The notes: a model not told the origin generated them from the letters alone. 64,000 nt of DNA from Symsagittifera roscoffensis (GCF_963678635.1 NC_087063.1:72563617-72627616), one strand, 5' to 3'. Positions 13,201 through 26,715 are shown, numbered from the stretch's first letter. Program-made: numbers and translations.

Positions 13201-14082
13201 AGTCTAAATTTGCAACAATGAATAATTATCTACACTACATTTTAATCAACTAAAACCTATTATAATCAATTCTGACCCATAAAAGTTCGGTACGGTATGC
13301 TCTGTTTTTTTCTCACTATATTTGCAACAAAAACTCTGTCACGGCCTTTTCCGCTACTTGAAAACCGACCGGCTGCATTTGATCACTAAACTAATTCATT
13401 CAAAAAATTATCCTGTATTTAAAAAAAAACTTCAAAAAAGTCCAATTTATTGTTAAGATGCCTAACAACTTCTAAAAATAACAAAGAATTGCTAAATTAC
13501 TAGCTATAAAATCCTACCTACTATTTGTGTACAAATAAATAAAGAAGCTCATAATTTTAAGATAGGAAAAAAAAGTAGTAAATGCAAATAACATATGTTA
13601 CCATTTCACGTTCCTAAAGTAAAGCTTGTTTAAAGCAAATTAAACCTAATTGCTTCAAAAGTTGCGCTAAAATAAGGTCTAGGCATCTGTCAAAACACAG
13701 CTGTTTATTGCTTTTTTCTTGTCGCTAGTCGCTGTTCAAAAATCCGAGATTGTTCCGAGCACTTTTATTGTTGCAACAAAATCAATACAACTTATAAAAT
13801 AGCCGACTCAATTTCGACAACTTTTGTTATTTTTTCTGTACTTTGTATTTTTCTATAACTTCCTCGCTGTATAAATATTTGCGCTAGCAATTTTTTGAAA
13901 AATTTCAACAAGCAGTGAAAAAAGGTTTTGATTATGTTAAAATGAATCCTTGCAATTTTTTCAGCATCTCTGGAACTTCCTTTGATTGAAATAAAACGGA
14001 ATCAGAGATGGATGAACTGTTTGATGATAAGTCTCATGATTCAAGTTAAACATGATCTGAAAATGTAAGTAATGATAAATCA
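10290..14082. other. gene-free AT-rich stretch
   Basis: No exon is supported. A fragment with TTGAGGTCAACCGGGTCA near 12606 matches the ends of the family D repeat (28942-29855, 59170-59945). Open frames here, such as at 11285-11542 and 12759-13046, lack splice context and coding-like composition. Confidence 0.5.
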
Positions 14083-14618
14083 AACAAGACTGCTCGTATC
14101 AGGGCGAAGCCCTGAATGTTCCGACTGCCCTTTAAGGTTTATGGAGCAGTAATAACATTACAAAATTCAATGAAAGAAAACAAAATGAAAAATTTTATTT
14201 TTCTAAAACTTAAAATTTTTTATGAAAATCATCCCCCCACACGCTATATAAAGTACGAAAGATAGATTTCGCTCCTTGTAACAAACCAATTATGGCAAAC
14301 AAGCTTCTTTTAACCAATTTGGAACGATTTCTAAGACGGATTAACTCTCCGCTTACGCGTTAATAGCGCGAAATATATCGCGCGTTAATTGTCCCAAATT
14401 GACCAAAATGGCAATCTTTAAACCCCCGTAACTTTACGAAAAATGATCACAGGTGAAATATCTTTTCAAATTTGAGCTCAGGACAACAATACCTTTCGAA
14501 TGATATAAAAAAAATTCCGTCAAAAATGGCTAGTTAAAAAGTCGAAATTTGTCTGAAGAAAAAAAAACCCACCCCGAGCACAAATATTCCGTTACTTTCG
14601 TATCGAAAGTCGGAACAA
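14083..14618 (+). repeat. family A repeat, full-length copy
   Basis: One of the best-preserved copies: it starts AACAAGACTGCTCG with hairpin CAGGGCGAAGCCCTG and ends with hairpin ACTTTCGTATCGAAAGT and CGGAACAA. It serves as the reference for reconstructing the site into which the retroelement inserted. Confidence 0.8.
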
Positions 14619-17600
14619 TAATGGATAAACCAATTGACTTTCTTCATGAAGTACTGACAAGATCCTGTGAATTTTCTTAGTTCTTCTGTAAGAAAATGTA
14701 ATGGTTGTATATTATGTAAATGCGTGGAACATAACATAACGCTCAAAGAAAATAATTGAAGTGTTTCTAAGCTTAAATGTCAATTTTAAGACCAGTATTC
14801 AAAATAATGGAAGCTGATGGAAAACATGTAAGGCTGATACTTAAATAAAAAGCCTATTATTTAAAGACGATGTTACTTTTGTTTAAGAGTTTTCATCAGC
14901 AAATGTTGAGTATATTAGCATTTTAAGTCTTGAACGTCACAAGAAAAACTGTCAAAAAGGAGAAAAGAGACCAAACAACTCGCAAAATAATACTAAACTT
15001 GAGCAAAATATCATTGATGCTGAAGCTTTGTCAATAAATGTTCTGATTTTTTGACGAATATTAATTCCGTCGATTTTTTGAGCAATTGCATTGCGACAGG
15101 TCGTTAAGACAAAAAACTTTTTGTACTGGTTGTCAGTTTGGAAAATTGCAAGCAATCAACAACTTTCCTAAATCTTTTAAATATACGCTTTCCTAAAATA
15201 AGTTTTTCCAGTAGCATCATATTAGATGCAATTTTTCGCGTGGGTTGACTTGATACCCACGCGCTATGCACAGTAGAATGGAAATGAAAGGGCAAAAAAT
15301 GAAACCATGGCTACAATCAATCAGCCTTTATCTTTTTTAACCAAAACCTACTTTTTTCGGTTATTCACGGTTATTCAAAGGTTTCAGAAGGTTATGAAAG
15401 AATCTGTCAAATACTATCACTTCTCTCACCCAAAATTACTTAAAAAAATAAATAGATAACCATAACAATTTTTGCTTTTTCCTTTTGCCTGGCGAAAAAA
15501 CACTGTAAAGTCAGAATGATAAACACTGAAGCAACAGCTCATAATTTTTACACAACTTTTAAAGGATTAGTTCTTCTAAAATTGAGAACATTGTTTATTA
15601 TAAATCAATAGTTTACTTATGACAAATCAAAATCAGCTATCAAACATTAGAAATGCTTTAATCAATTGTTATTGTTCCGACCATTGAAAGTGGGAAAAAA
15701 CTTTGGATTCGGGTGTGTTTTTTTTCTTTGTATTTTTTGTATCAGGTTGTACCACGCAAAATCAGGTAGCACAAATAATTATTGGACAGGGTTGAGTAAT
15801 ATTAAAGCCCTTTCAATCGTGGGTTTTCGAAAAATTTCGAAAAAGTTTTCAGTGTCGAGAAAAACCGGTTTGAAATTTTTGATTGTTGGTTTAATTTCGA
15901 GTTCGAGCTAATTAGTAAGACAGTTAGTAATTGCAAGAGGTTGTTTAAGCTTAATTTAAGCCCTGAAAATTTAGTTTTACTCAGGTAAAGGAAGTAATCG
16001 GGGTTTTTAGCGCACAATCAAAAACTTGAAAATTCATAAAATTTCCGCAAAAAATTTTTCATTTTTGAAATTTTTTTAAAAGTTTTTCTTGTCATTTTTC
16101 TTCAAAAACTGTTTTCTATTTGAATTATTTTACTATGACTCTCAAATATGCCTAAGTTCTTTTTTTGTTTAGATTTTTTTATCACAACATGCAGGAAAAA
16201 ACAACACCAATTTGAGAAAACATTTTTGTGTTTTTTTAGACTGTGCTCGGAATATTCTGTGCTACTTGCACAGTAACCGGCTATCCTTGTTCCATCTGGT
16301 TATGATGCAATGAAAATCGTGTATTTTTGAAGATTTCTATTTATTTTTAAATTTTTTGTTTGAAAGATATACTAATTAAATAGACGTAAATCGACTATAT
16401 TACGTTCGTTAGCCCATTTTGTCTTCAACCTTGCATCTAAGTTGCTTATAAATTAGATTTTTCATGAAAGTTGATTTATGTCAAATATTTCAACCCATTT
16501 TGAGCAGTTTTTAACTTAATTTTATAAATAAAACAGTTTTTTATTATTCTTGCTCGATTACATTTTGATTTGACAAATGATTTGACTCAGTTAATTTTCA
16601 CCGCACGCGGGATTCCTTAAGCTATCATGAACAAATCTATTTAAAACTTCCGTTTTGTGGGACATTTTTAGTTTCAGATGCACCAAAGGTGACAGGAACA
16701 CTCAAAATTAGAGATTTCGTTATTGACATCAGTATTGTAGTCCATTGCAGAATATGACAAATTGATAAAAATGACAAAATAAAAGATTCTTTTCAGTTTT
16801 AAGAACTATTATAATGAAACTATAATCAAAAATAATTGAATAGTAGAGAATATTTCTTGAAAAATATCGCGAATATTTTAAGTATTTTAAATAGCTAATT
16901 CTAGATATTATAATCTTTTGTAATTGTCACCAAATAACAATCAGTTGTAGTTGATCACTAAACTTGAATGCCGGTTAAAAACCATCAATTAAAATCCATC
17001 AGAAGCAAAGACAGGCTCTCTAAACACATTACGACTCGCTCAGGAGACAATCACAATGAATCCTAATGGCTTAAATGACTTAGGAAATGAGCTTAGAAAA
17101 GTATTGATTTAAAGGATAAAAATCGAAAAAAATATTTCAGCATTTCAATGTAAAATCAAATAAAAATAGAAGATAATCAAATTGTTGTGCTATGTAATAA
17201 AACGTTTTATTTTGTCAAGAAACTTCTTTTACTTAAAAGAATCATATTCAAGAAAAAGAGCGTTTTTGCTTTTTTCCCACGCAAAATCAGCTACCACAAA
17301 TAATCATCGGACTTGAATTTGCCGACTTGTAGACATAAACATTTTGGAGACTACTTTGTAGACTATTTTCTTTAAAATGTTAGCCAAAATAGAAATTGGA
17401 AAAAAACAGACGTAAAGGCAAACTTGTTAGAATTTATAAAGTTGATGTCTTCGTGAAATTTTAAACCACGTTCAGTTTTTAAATTTTTTTGCTCTACCAC
17501 CTTTAATTTCCTATGCTTAAAACAAATGTGCAACAATAACAATTTGAAAAAAAAAATCGCATTTGGGTTAATGATCTAATTACAAACACCTTTCACCTCA

Positions 17601-17758
17601 GTATACAACCTTTTGAATCAATGTAACAATGTAGAAATGGTTTTTATATGTGATTGTGGCAAACAGATGTAGTTTTTCTCATCATTTTTCCATGGAATCG
17701 GTAACTAATTTTTTTCTAAAAACCAAAAAATCGGCCGAGAAAATGAAAAGAAATAAAA
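14619..17758. other. gene-free stretch with one family C copy
   Basis: No exon is supported. A direct repeat of 24878-25510 lies at 15672-16300. Elsewhere only AT-rich sequence with short chance frames is seen. Confidence 0.5.
15672..16300 (+). repeat. family C repeat, copy 1
   Basis: It starts GTTCCGACCATTGAAAGTGGGA, has ATTCGGGTGTGTTTT and GAAAAACCGGTTTGAA, and ends GTGCTACTTGCACAGTAACCGGCTATC. The same order of words recurs at 24878-25510, and its start word recurs near 25981 and, decayed, near 61740. It is non-coding. Confidence 0.6.
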
Positions 17759-18225
17759 ACAAGGCTGCTTGTATCGGGGCGAAGCCCTGAATCTTTCAAC
17801 TGCTATGGAGAAGGAAGTATTGGCCTAAAAAACGAATAAAATTTTTTTAAAAACTATTGAGGATTTTTCATCCTCCCCCACACGCCATTTAAATTGCAAG
17901 TGATAAATTCACTCCCAGTAACGTAGCCTGCTTCAATCAATTTGGAACATTTCCTGAGACGGATTAAATCGCCGCCTACGCGTTAATAGCATAAATAGCC
18001 ACTTACGCGAAATATATTACATGTTAATTGTACCAAATTGGCAAAATTGGCAATCTTGAAACCTCGCGAAACTTCACGCGATATGATCACAATAGAATTT
18101 TTTTTTTCACTTGAGCTCAGCACAACGATACCTTTCAGTTGATACACAAAAATTTCCGTCAAAAATGTTTCGTTAAAGGGTCGAAACATGTCTGGAGAAA
18201 AAAACCACCCGAGTTCAAATTTGGA
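17759..18225 (+). repeat. family A repeat, diverged copy
   Basis: It starts AACAAGGCTGCTTGTATCGGGGCGAAGCCCTG, keeps CCTCCCCCACACGCCA and CCTACGCGTTAATAGC, and fades near AAAAAACCACCCGAG. It is more diverged than most copies and may be a subfamily. Confidence 0.6.
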
Positions 18226-18483
18226 AAAATTTTGAGGCGGACATTTAGATCCACGTTTGCGCAAAATTTCTAAAAGAAATTACAAAAAAATAAAAAAGGA
18301 AATTGATGATATTCTAAATAAAATTGCGTCAATTGGCCCGCCCATTAAGAAATTAAAAAAAAAATTGATCCGAATTGATAAGAAACTTGAATTTTTCTAT
18401 TTGATCATTCAGGTAGATATTAAAACCGATGGTTATAACTTTTTACGTTGCAAAAATTTCGCTACTCACATATTTTGTTCTTT

Positions 18484-19013
18484 TTGTTTCGACTTTTGTG
18501 AGAAAAGTAACGGAATATTTTTGCTCGGGTTGTTTTTTTTCTTCAGACAAATTTTGACTTTTTAATTAGCCTTTTTTGACAAAATACTTTTATGTGGTTC
18601 AAAAAATATTGTTGTCTTGAGCTTAAAATTGAAAAATGTTTTCCCCTGTGATCTTTTTACGTAAAGTTATGGGGGTTTAAATATCGCCCTTTTGGCCAAT
18701 TCGGGACAATTGACGCGCGTTATTTTTTTCGCTATTAACGCGATAGCGGAGTTTAATCGGTCTTAGAAAATGTTCCAAATTGGTTGAAGGAAATTATTTG
18801 CCATAATCTATATGATAAGAGGAGCAAAATTTATCACTTTTGCACTCTATATGGCGTGTGGGGGATGATTTTCACAAAAAATCTCAAATTTTAAAAAGAA
18901 AGTTTTTTCATTTTATTTTATTACATTTAATTTTGCCATGTTGTTACTGCACCATGGACCTCAAAATGCAGTAGGAACATTCAAAGTTTCTCCCTGATAC
19001 AAACAGTTTTGTT
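18484..19013 (-). repeat. family A repeat, inverted copy
   Basis: Read on the minus strand it starts with the ACAAAACTG-type end near 19013 and closes at the AAGTAACGG/TTTTGTGAG end near 18484. It contains GGCGTGTGGGGGATGATTTTC. Both hairpins are decayed. It lies opposite to, and about 260 bp from, the diverged copy ending at 18225. Confidence 0.65.
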
Positions 19014-22000
19014 TAATTTTAGTAGCTCAATTTGCTCTTCGCGCATTTCCTTCGTAAGAGATCATACAGCAAGATCCCTTATTATTTTGAGGCGAAATAT
19101 GACAAAAGTATGTGAGGGACGAGTTGTGCCAATAAACTAAAGAGGGAATAAAATGTGCGAGGGCTGCATCACAGAGTTTTTACATACCACCTGATATCAT
19201 AATTTTGGTCTCCAATGCAAACTGAAAACATCTCGATAGTTTCTCGATTTTTTTCTCAACAACTGATTTCACGCGCATTGCAAAATAGTAAGCAACGTAT
19301 GGAGATAACTTTGATCAAAGACTCAAATAAAAGATAAACTATAATCAATACACTCGCATAATAACAATGTAACACCAACGGTTTTGTAACTAATGAGAAC
19401 ACTTTTATTAAAAAGTCAGATGAATTCTCTCTTTCATAAACTGATTTGCAAAAAACTAATTCTGCAAAAAAAATTGACACTTGAGTCCTGCTCATTACGA
19501 AACAAAAGGAGCAAAACAGTCCCTTGATGCTATAATTAAGACGGTTTCTGCGTTAATGTTTGGTCAAAGAGGCTTCAAAAGCCTTTGGGCTTTTTGTTTT
19601 TTTCTTTTCGTGTTTCAAAAGTAACATCAGAGCTAAATATTTGCTTATTTCAAACAAGAGATTTGATTTCCCTATAATGTTTGCTTGAGGAAATTTGGCC
19701 CTGATAAAATCAAAGATTTAAGCTATCATTAAAAGGATAATCAACAAAATTTAGTTCAAATCTACAGGATATTTTTTCCTCAGTAAAAAAGATTAAGTTG
19801 ATCAAACTGGAAGGAAATCTATTGAGGAACCTGGAAGACAATGAAAGCGATATTGGCGTTTAAAACAGGAAAAGTATAAACCAGTTGACTTATAAACCAG
19901 CCGAAAAAAAATAACCGGTTTCAAAATAGTTATGTAACAATTTAAATTATGGGGTGTTTTCGGTAACACTCCCCTTCCTTAAATCGATGAAAACAGAAAA
20001 TGAACGATTTTATAACAAAATTGAGTCGATTTAACTAAGAAGCTCAGGGCTGATATGCAGAGCGTTGAATCAATTTGGACGAAAGCAAAAACTAAACGAC
20101 AATTAAAAACGCATTTGGACTCATGCTTGTGAAATTTATTTGAAGAAATCGACAAAAATAGAAAAAGAACCGATTCGAGGTTAAATTTGAAAATAACCGA
20201 GAAGACTCTAATCATGCAACAGTATCCGATAAACAACTTTCGTCTAGTTTATTAGTTCATACATTCTGTTCATTTTCGGTTTGCATATACTTCGGCTGGT
20301 TGAATCACACTCAAAAGCGACCTTTGGGAGGTGAAAAACAGTTTAGTTCCAGTCAAAGTGTACGCCTCCAGATTAACGGAGACTGAGATGACAGAATAGG
20401 TTACAAAGGGACACCTGTCGGAAGAGAAGAGCTTTCTGAGAACGGAAAGCGGCGTGCAGAACAGAAACTGAAAATTCCAAGTGAACTTTGTATCAGTCAA
20501 ACAATTTTTTATTTGTGCTCGTCGTCAAGTTGAGTTGCAAATTGTAACTTAAAATAAAAATTTTTGCGAAAAAACTTAATGAAATTTAGGTACACATTGT
20601 AAAATTTTGCATTCCTATTGCAACCCAGTTTGCCACACACAGAAACCGAACCTTCATTCATCTCAGAGAAAGGAAACCCCTTAAGAGTCCCCTTTTAAAG
20701 CTAAATGCAACATACATTGTAAGCTAGCTGACCGAGACCGACCCTAACGTTTTTCCAAAGAATCTTAAGAAATCCATGTTTATATACTGACGTAGCGACG
20801 TTTACAGACCTAATTTCTATCTCGTCGCATGTTGCAGTTCAACGAACCTTACATTGAAATTTTCAAGGGAACCGCACTTACCTCTGCTTACAGAGCCAAT
20901 TTTTTCCTGACTCATCGGGTTTTCGTTATTGCTTTTTTTATGCCAAGATGCTCACACATCAGATACAAAAATATTAAAATTGTCATTTTTGAGATTGCTT
21001 TGGCGCATCAAGGTTTTTTATTCACATCAGATCTGAAAGCACTGTCAAGTAGCCAAATCATATTCTGTTTGCTTCACTTCCTCTCAGCACGTGGTTTTAG
21101 TGTGTTTACGGCATAATCAATTCCAGTCATTCTCGGAAAATGATTTTTCGTATAGTTTCTGTTTTTGATAAAAATTTGACGAATGTTTGCTAACTTTATC
21201 AAATGTGCGGAAACAATATATGTGGCGTACAGGATATTATGAGCTAAGCATAGCGTTTCTTAAAAAAAACATAATTTTACAAAAATGTCATTGCTTAAGC
21301 AAGTTTTGATTAACTAAGTCTTCTGAAGCACCAAAGTAGCGACAAATGAAATTGGGATGGACGGATGAAACTTCGCGTTTCGTTTACTACCAATAAATTA
21401 AGTGATGCTTTTAATCACGCTTCCGTTCTTCCCGAAAATCCATTTATTACCCTAGACCAAAATGTCTGCAGACTTATGATGACGACGAATCAACTGTTTT
21501 CTAAACTATATCTTTGATGCTCTGTCGCTATTTGTTGATTCGAACGAACCACGCTCAAAAAATTTGCTTGGGGTGAAATTTTTCTAGTCAAGCAGAAAAA
21601 GTGACGATACTGCTCGTAGATCAGGGCGATTTATTTTTTCGACCGCCTGTTTACTGTTCTCGGACAATTTTTGGTAAAACTTTTTTTGACAACCTAAGAA
21701 TTTTAGGCTAATAAAATTGAAAATAAAAAGATAAAACGTGGTTAGATGAACGACAAGGAGTTGAGTCCGATTCAGACAGTGAAATTAATGGGCAATTTAA
21801 GAAAGACAGTTAAGCAAACGCAAATAGAGCAGAAGCACGGCACCCTAACAGAGCATTAAAAGAAAGCTATCAGGCAAAAAGGTTTATTACTGCAGTTAGT
21901 ATTGTTTTCGTTTGATTTGAGGACAAGCTAGTATTCCTCTGCCGCCTAATTTGTTCCACTTACCCCCAAAATTCCTTCCTTTTGTTTGTTTTGCTCTTTA

Positions 22001-22060
22001 TTAGGTTCACTGTCTAGATCAGACCCGTCTCCTTTTCATTCACTTTTGAGTCGTAAATGG
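19014..22060. other. gene-poor stretch
   Basis: Contains the inverted partner of 9570-9775 (at 20570-20775) and a short family A end fragment near 21606. A GC-richer patch at about 20280-20490 has coding-like codons on plus, but it is interrupted by TAG and TGA in frame and lacks clear splice borders. I treat it as unresolved. Confidence 0.45.
20570..20775 (-). repeat. inverted repeat partner of 9570-9775
   Basis: Reverse-complement copy of the element at 9570-9775, including AACCCAGTTTGCCACACACAG and AGCTAGCTGACCGA. Confidence 0.6.
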
Positions 22061-22594
22061 AACAAGACTGCTGGTATCAGGGCAAAGCCCTGAATGTTCC
22101 GACTGCCCTTTAAGGTTTATGGAGCAGTAATAACATTACAAAATTCAATGAAAGAAAACAAAATGAAAAATTTTATTTTTCTAAAACTTAAAATTTTTTA
22201 TGAAAATCATCCCCCCACACGCCATATAAGGTACAAAAACATAGATTTAGCTCCTTGTAACAAATCAATTATGACAAATAAGCTTCTTTCAACCAATTTG
22301 GAACGATTTTAAGACAGATTAACTCTCCGCTTACGCTTTAATGGCGCAAAATATATCGCGCGCTAATTGTCCCAAATTGGCCAAAATGGCAATCGTTAAA
22401 CCCCCGTATTTTTACAAAAAATGATTGCAGGTTAAAAATCTTTTCAGATTTGAGCTCAGGACAACAAGAGTTTTCGAATGATATAAAAAAATTCCGTCAA
22501 AAATGGCTAGTTAAAAAGTAGAAATTTGTCTGAAGAAAAAAAAACCACCCCGAGCACAAATATTCCGTTACTTTCGTATCGAAAGTCGGAACAA
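22061..22594 (+). repeat. family A repeat, full-length copy
   Basis: Starts AACAAGACTGCTGGTATCAG with hairpin CAGGGCAAAGCCCTG and ends ACTTTCGTATCGAAAGTCGGAACAA. It is close to the copy at 14083, including the shared block CCCTTTAAGGTTTATGGAGC. Confidence 0.8.
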
Positions 22595-23836
22595 TTAAAA
22601 ACCACCAAATAGATTGCTTCAATTAAGTTTGAAACAATTTTAGTCACCCATAAATACAGTGCTGATTTAAACTGAACGGATACAACGAACAACATTGGAA
22701 AACTCAAACGCGTTTTTCTCAAATTGAGTTTACATTAAACAAAAAGTGAAGAGAACAAAAGTTTCTTAGATTTTCAACAGATTTAATATGGTGCAATTTA
22801 TTATTCACAATTCGAAACCAAAAGATTACCTCAAAAATGGTTTATTTTGGCCTTTTTTCTAATGAACCAAGAACCACCTGAAACTACCAGTTTGATCGGG
22901 GAGAAATTTATATGAAAAAAGGCTCTTACACAGCCCAACCAAATTCTAGGAAAATAAAATTTCCAAAAATCTGAATAAGAGAATATAATTTCGGTTGATA
23001 GCCAAAAAAGTTCGTTCTTTTCAAAAAACTCAAAATCTTTGCTTAAAAACAAAACTCAATCATTTTACGCAAACGTTTGGAAGTTTTACACTTGTTGAAT
23101 TTTGTTGGGCTGTGTAAGAGACTTCTTCTGTTTTAAGTTTTTCATCGAGTAACACTAGTTTCAGCGTACTTTTTGATTAATTAAAAAACTAAAATGACCC
23201 ATTTTTGGGTACAATTTTGGGTCAGAAGTTCGAAAAATTAATTGTACCCTATTAATTCTGTCTGATGTTTTGTCTTATGTTAATTTGTGTCTTATGTTAA
23301 CCTAATTTGAGAAAAACGCGTTTAATTCAAGCATATACATTCCTCGCTCTCTTCGGAAGTTGGAACAGTAATTTATGGAAGTGGAACTATTCATAAGCTG
23401 GCCAATTGTCGGCAAAAACCTTCTGATTAAGTCCCGTGACTTATTGTAGCTTTTAGTTTTCAGCATAAAACAACTGAATAAAAACTTTTGCCAAGTTTCG
23501 ACGTTGTTTCGCAACTACTCGAGTTTCATGACTGATAATTCGACAAATAAGGGATGGAACTATTTAAAAGGGTTTAACCGGACCAAAAGCAAAATATTTT
23601 GAATAGTTGAATCCATCATTGCTGAGGTTTCCGTTCTCACACCGATAGAGGTTTCCGTTCACAACTTTAGTACTTCTTTTACACCTTCTAACACCTTTTT
23701 CAGTGACAAAATTCAGCAAAATTGAACTGCTAGGATCGGTTGAGGCCAATGGATTTATTAAATTTTGGTTTTGTTAGAATTCACAATTGAATTTTAATCA
23801 ACGTTTTGTTAAGAAAATGATGTTTTCATCAAAAAT

Positions 23837-23943
23837 CGGCCCGAGCTTGAAAGTTTTGTTTCGCAACCGGGCCGGGTCTAGCCCGGGCCTGAATCAAGTG
23901 GGCCCGGCCATGTCCGGGCCTCAAATTCAGGCCCGGTTCCAAC
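23837..23943. repeat. GC-rich GGGCCCGG-type motif cluster
   Basis: A stretch in AT-rich DNA with at least six variants of GCCCGGGCCTGAA or GGCCCGG in both orientations within about 105 bp. Such self-complementary clusters are often fragments of repeats or protein-binding arrays; none is assigned here. Confidence 0.5.
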
Positions 23944-24877
23944 TCTGGTCATAGATCAAAATATCAGCCATAATTTTGAAAAAATTGCAGAGTAGTTGAA
24001 AACTTGAGAACTAGTAATTTCAACTTTTTGTCCCATGACTGCACTTGAAAAAATAATAATAAGCTCAAGTTCAAAAACGATCAAATGAAACTACTCTAAT
24101 CTCTTAGCCTCTGAACTACTAATCTGCTAGGTACGAATCAAAGCTTTTGTAACACTCAAAATTCAAAACAGACAACAAACGTAAATATTTGCATGCTTGA
24201 GCATATAGATAAGTTTTAAATTTTGAAAAAATTAAGCGTAACTAACACATAACCAACATAAATCAGTTGCTCTACTTTTCCTTAACCCATTTTGAAATTT
24301 GAGCTCACCTGTTGACGACTTCCTGAGGGTCTCTTTCCGGACACCCGTCGTGCAAGGAAGGAATCTAAGCACAATGACACAACACACTAAAACGACAGGC
24401 CATATTTCGGATCTCTTTAACTATTTCCCCAAGTACGGTATCTTGTGAAAATTTGCTGCTCCTATACAAAACTAACACAGCGGTTAAACAAATGTGAGTT
24501 TTGTACCTACTAAAGAATCTCCCCCTATTGCAAAAGGGGAAAGATAGTTGAAAAGATCTCAATTCCAATTGCAGCGCCAAGCAAGTTTGTAGAAAAAGAA
24601 TTCTGTTTGAATTATCGGGACTATTAGATAAAAATCGAGACGAAGCAAAATGACCTGGGTCGAGGTTTAAGATTGAGGCTTTCGACTTAGGGTTCGACTT
24701 TGTGTTTCGATCGATTCGACTGTATGTTTCGACTTTGAGTTCGACTATGTTTGACGATAGGGCCTCATCGTCTATGGATTTTTGGTCGATCTCTTACATT
24801 TGTTCGACCCGCCTAAGTCAAAAGATAAATCGCAAACTTCGACCCGGTGACCGACCAACTTTTCGTTTTTTTCTAGT

Positions 24878-25510
24878 TGTTCTGACCATTGAAAATGGGG
24901 AGGAACTTCGTATTCGGGTGTGTTTTAGATTTTTTCTTTTATGTTTTTCAAGCAAAATCAGCCACCACAAATAATCCTTAGACTGGGTTGAGTGATCTAT
25001 CATATAAAAGCCCTTCAATCGTGATTCGAACTACATTAAAAAATTGTCAATAATTTTTTCTAGTCTCAAGAAAAACCGGTTTGAAGATCGAGCGAAAAAA
25101 AAAAACAAGCGAGCATGCTTACAACAGCTGAAAATGGCCTAATTTAAGGCTTTAAAACTTCCTTTTAAGCAAGTAAAACTAGTTTTTAGAGTTTTTAGCT
25201 TTATTTTGGAAATCAAAAACTTCAAAAACTCAAAAATTTTCTGCAAAAATTTTTGAATTTTTTTTAAATTTGATTTTTAGTTTTTCTAGTCATTTTTCTA
25301 AACCATTTTTTGTCCAGGGTGCCTATTTTTCTACGACTGTATTTTATGCCTATATTATTTTTTTTTTGCGTCAGATCCTTTTATCACACCTAACAGAAAA
25401 AAAACTACTCTCATTTGGAATATTTTTTTCTAAACCGTAGTTTTCTAAAGAATATGGTCGGAACATTTTGTGCTACTTCACAGTAACCAGCTATCTTTGT
25501 TTTTCTTATA
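24878..25510 (+). repeat. family C repeat, copy 2
   Basis: Direct repeat of 15672-16300, from GTTCTGACCATTGAAAATGGGGA to TGTGCTACTTCACAGTAACCAGC. The coding-looking frame at 24702-24974 runs through its edge and is not a gene. Confidence 0.6.
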
Positions 25511-26387
25511 ATAATTTCACACCAGCTAATCTTGTTCCACAATTGATCGAGGCTTTTGGTTTCATCGTTGCGCTATTAAATCAGGAATTTATCACCTTAC
25601 ACGGCATGTAAAGGACAAACTTTCAAAAAACCTTATATTACGAGGCCAAACTTTTGTGCCTATATGTTCCCGAATTCCAGAAACAAGTGTCTAAACATGT
25701 TCAATTATTGTCGGAACGATCAAAGGAAATGAAAGAACAACAATGAAAGTTTCTGAGGTAGGTCAAAAGGCGGTTTTTGAGAAAAAGATTGGATGATTTT
25801 GTCTTTTTTTGAGGCCGACCAAATTAATTTTTAGAACTCTACAAGAACGGATTTCAGTTGCACAAAAAAGAACTTGAAAATTTCGTAGGATTAGGTGAAG
25901 TAATACGATACGGAATAAGCTCATACAAGCTAAAGAGCTTTTCATAGATCCTTGTGATCCGCAGCAACAACTGAATAAATTGTTCCGACTAGTGAAAATG
26001 GGAAGGAACTATGTAATTGGGTGCAGGGCTTTTCTCGAGGATTGGAGATTTTCAAATATTTTTTTTGCAAACTATTTCGATTTTTTCCTTTTTAGGCTGA
26101 TCAAATTGAATTTTTGAGAATTCCCACCCAGAACAATATAAAGACCTTATTTTGACAAAAAAAAACAATTCACGTTTTTTTTAATAATGCGTCTTTTTTT
26201 TGAACAAAAATAGTTAATAGACAAAAAAGCGAATTTCAAATATTCGGGGTTTTGCCCTGACGAGCACAGTTTTGTTTACACTTTGACTGGCTAATTTACG
26301 ACCATCTCAAAGTGAGATGCATAAAAAATTTGGGGGGTTTTATATTCGGGAATCCTTTTTGTAGTCCCTGCCTACCCGCCCTTTGGC

Positions 26388-26525
26388 TTATTCTTTCCCG
26401 GGGAACTCCGTTATCCCTTCAAACGGGATTTTTATTTGAGCCTCTCCGTCGTTTATTACACACTCCTTCTGTGTCTTCTGTTTGATCTTCCAAAAATAAT
26501 CTTTACCACATTTTGCTGGGTGAGT
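26388..26525 (-). CDS. coding-like open stretch, possible terminal exon
   Basis: A minus-strand frame of about 45 codons ends at TAA (26388-26390). Its GC is raised and its peptide has a coding-like mix, including CGKDYFWKIKQK and NDGEAQIKIPFEGITEFPG. It lies about 190 bp beyond the poly(A) signal of the exon at 26775. It may be an alternative terminal exon, a separate gene or a gene relic. No family is recognised and the splice acceptor is uncertain. Confidence 0.3.
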   Translation of the reverse strand, partial: THPAKCGKDYFWKIKQKTQKECVINDGEAQIKIPFEGITEFPGKE

Positions 26526-26715
26526 TTAACAGATCAAGGTCAAACTTTATCGAAGAGTGATTTTTTATTATTCAAACTTCCCTAGAGAAAAAAGCAGAAT
26601 GATCAAAAAAATTCTGATTTTTTTAAACGCTGAAATAAACGAAAGCATTAATTGTCAACTGACAAAAAATAAAACAAAATTTAGCTCAAAAACTATAATG
26701 CAAAGCATATATCAT

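Larger units (their letters stand above)
22595..26387. other. gene-poor stretch with family C copy and GC-rich motif cluster
   Basis: A GGGCCCGG-type motif cluster lies at 23837-23943, a TTCGAC-rich patch at about 24660-24850 and a family C copy at 24878-25510. A possible 56-nt minus-strand exon (24310-24365) sits between a CTTAG acceptor and a GTGAGC donor; no reading frame can be tied to it. The minus frame at 23564-23749 has mild coding character only. Confidence 0.45.

Noticed and set aside
20280-20490. Possible exon with coding-like codons on plus
   Set aside because: In-frame TAG and TGA and lack of clear splice sites; the minus frame is no better. It may be a gene relic.
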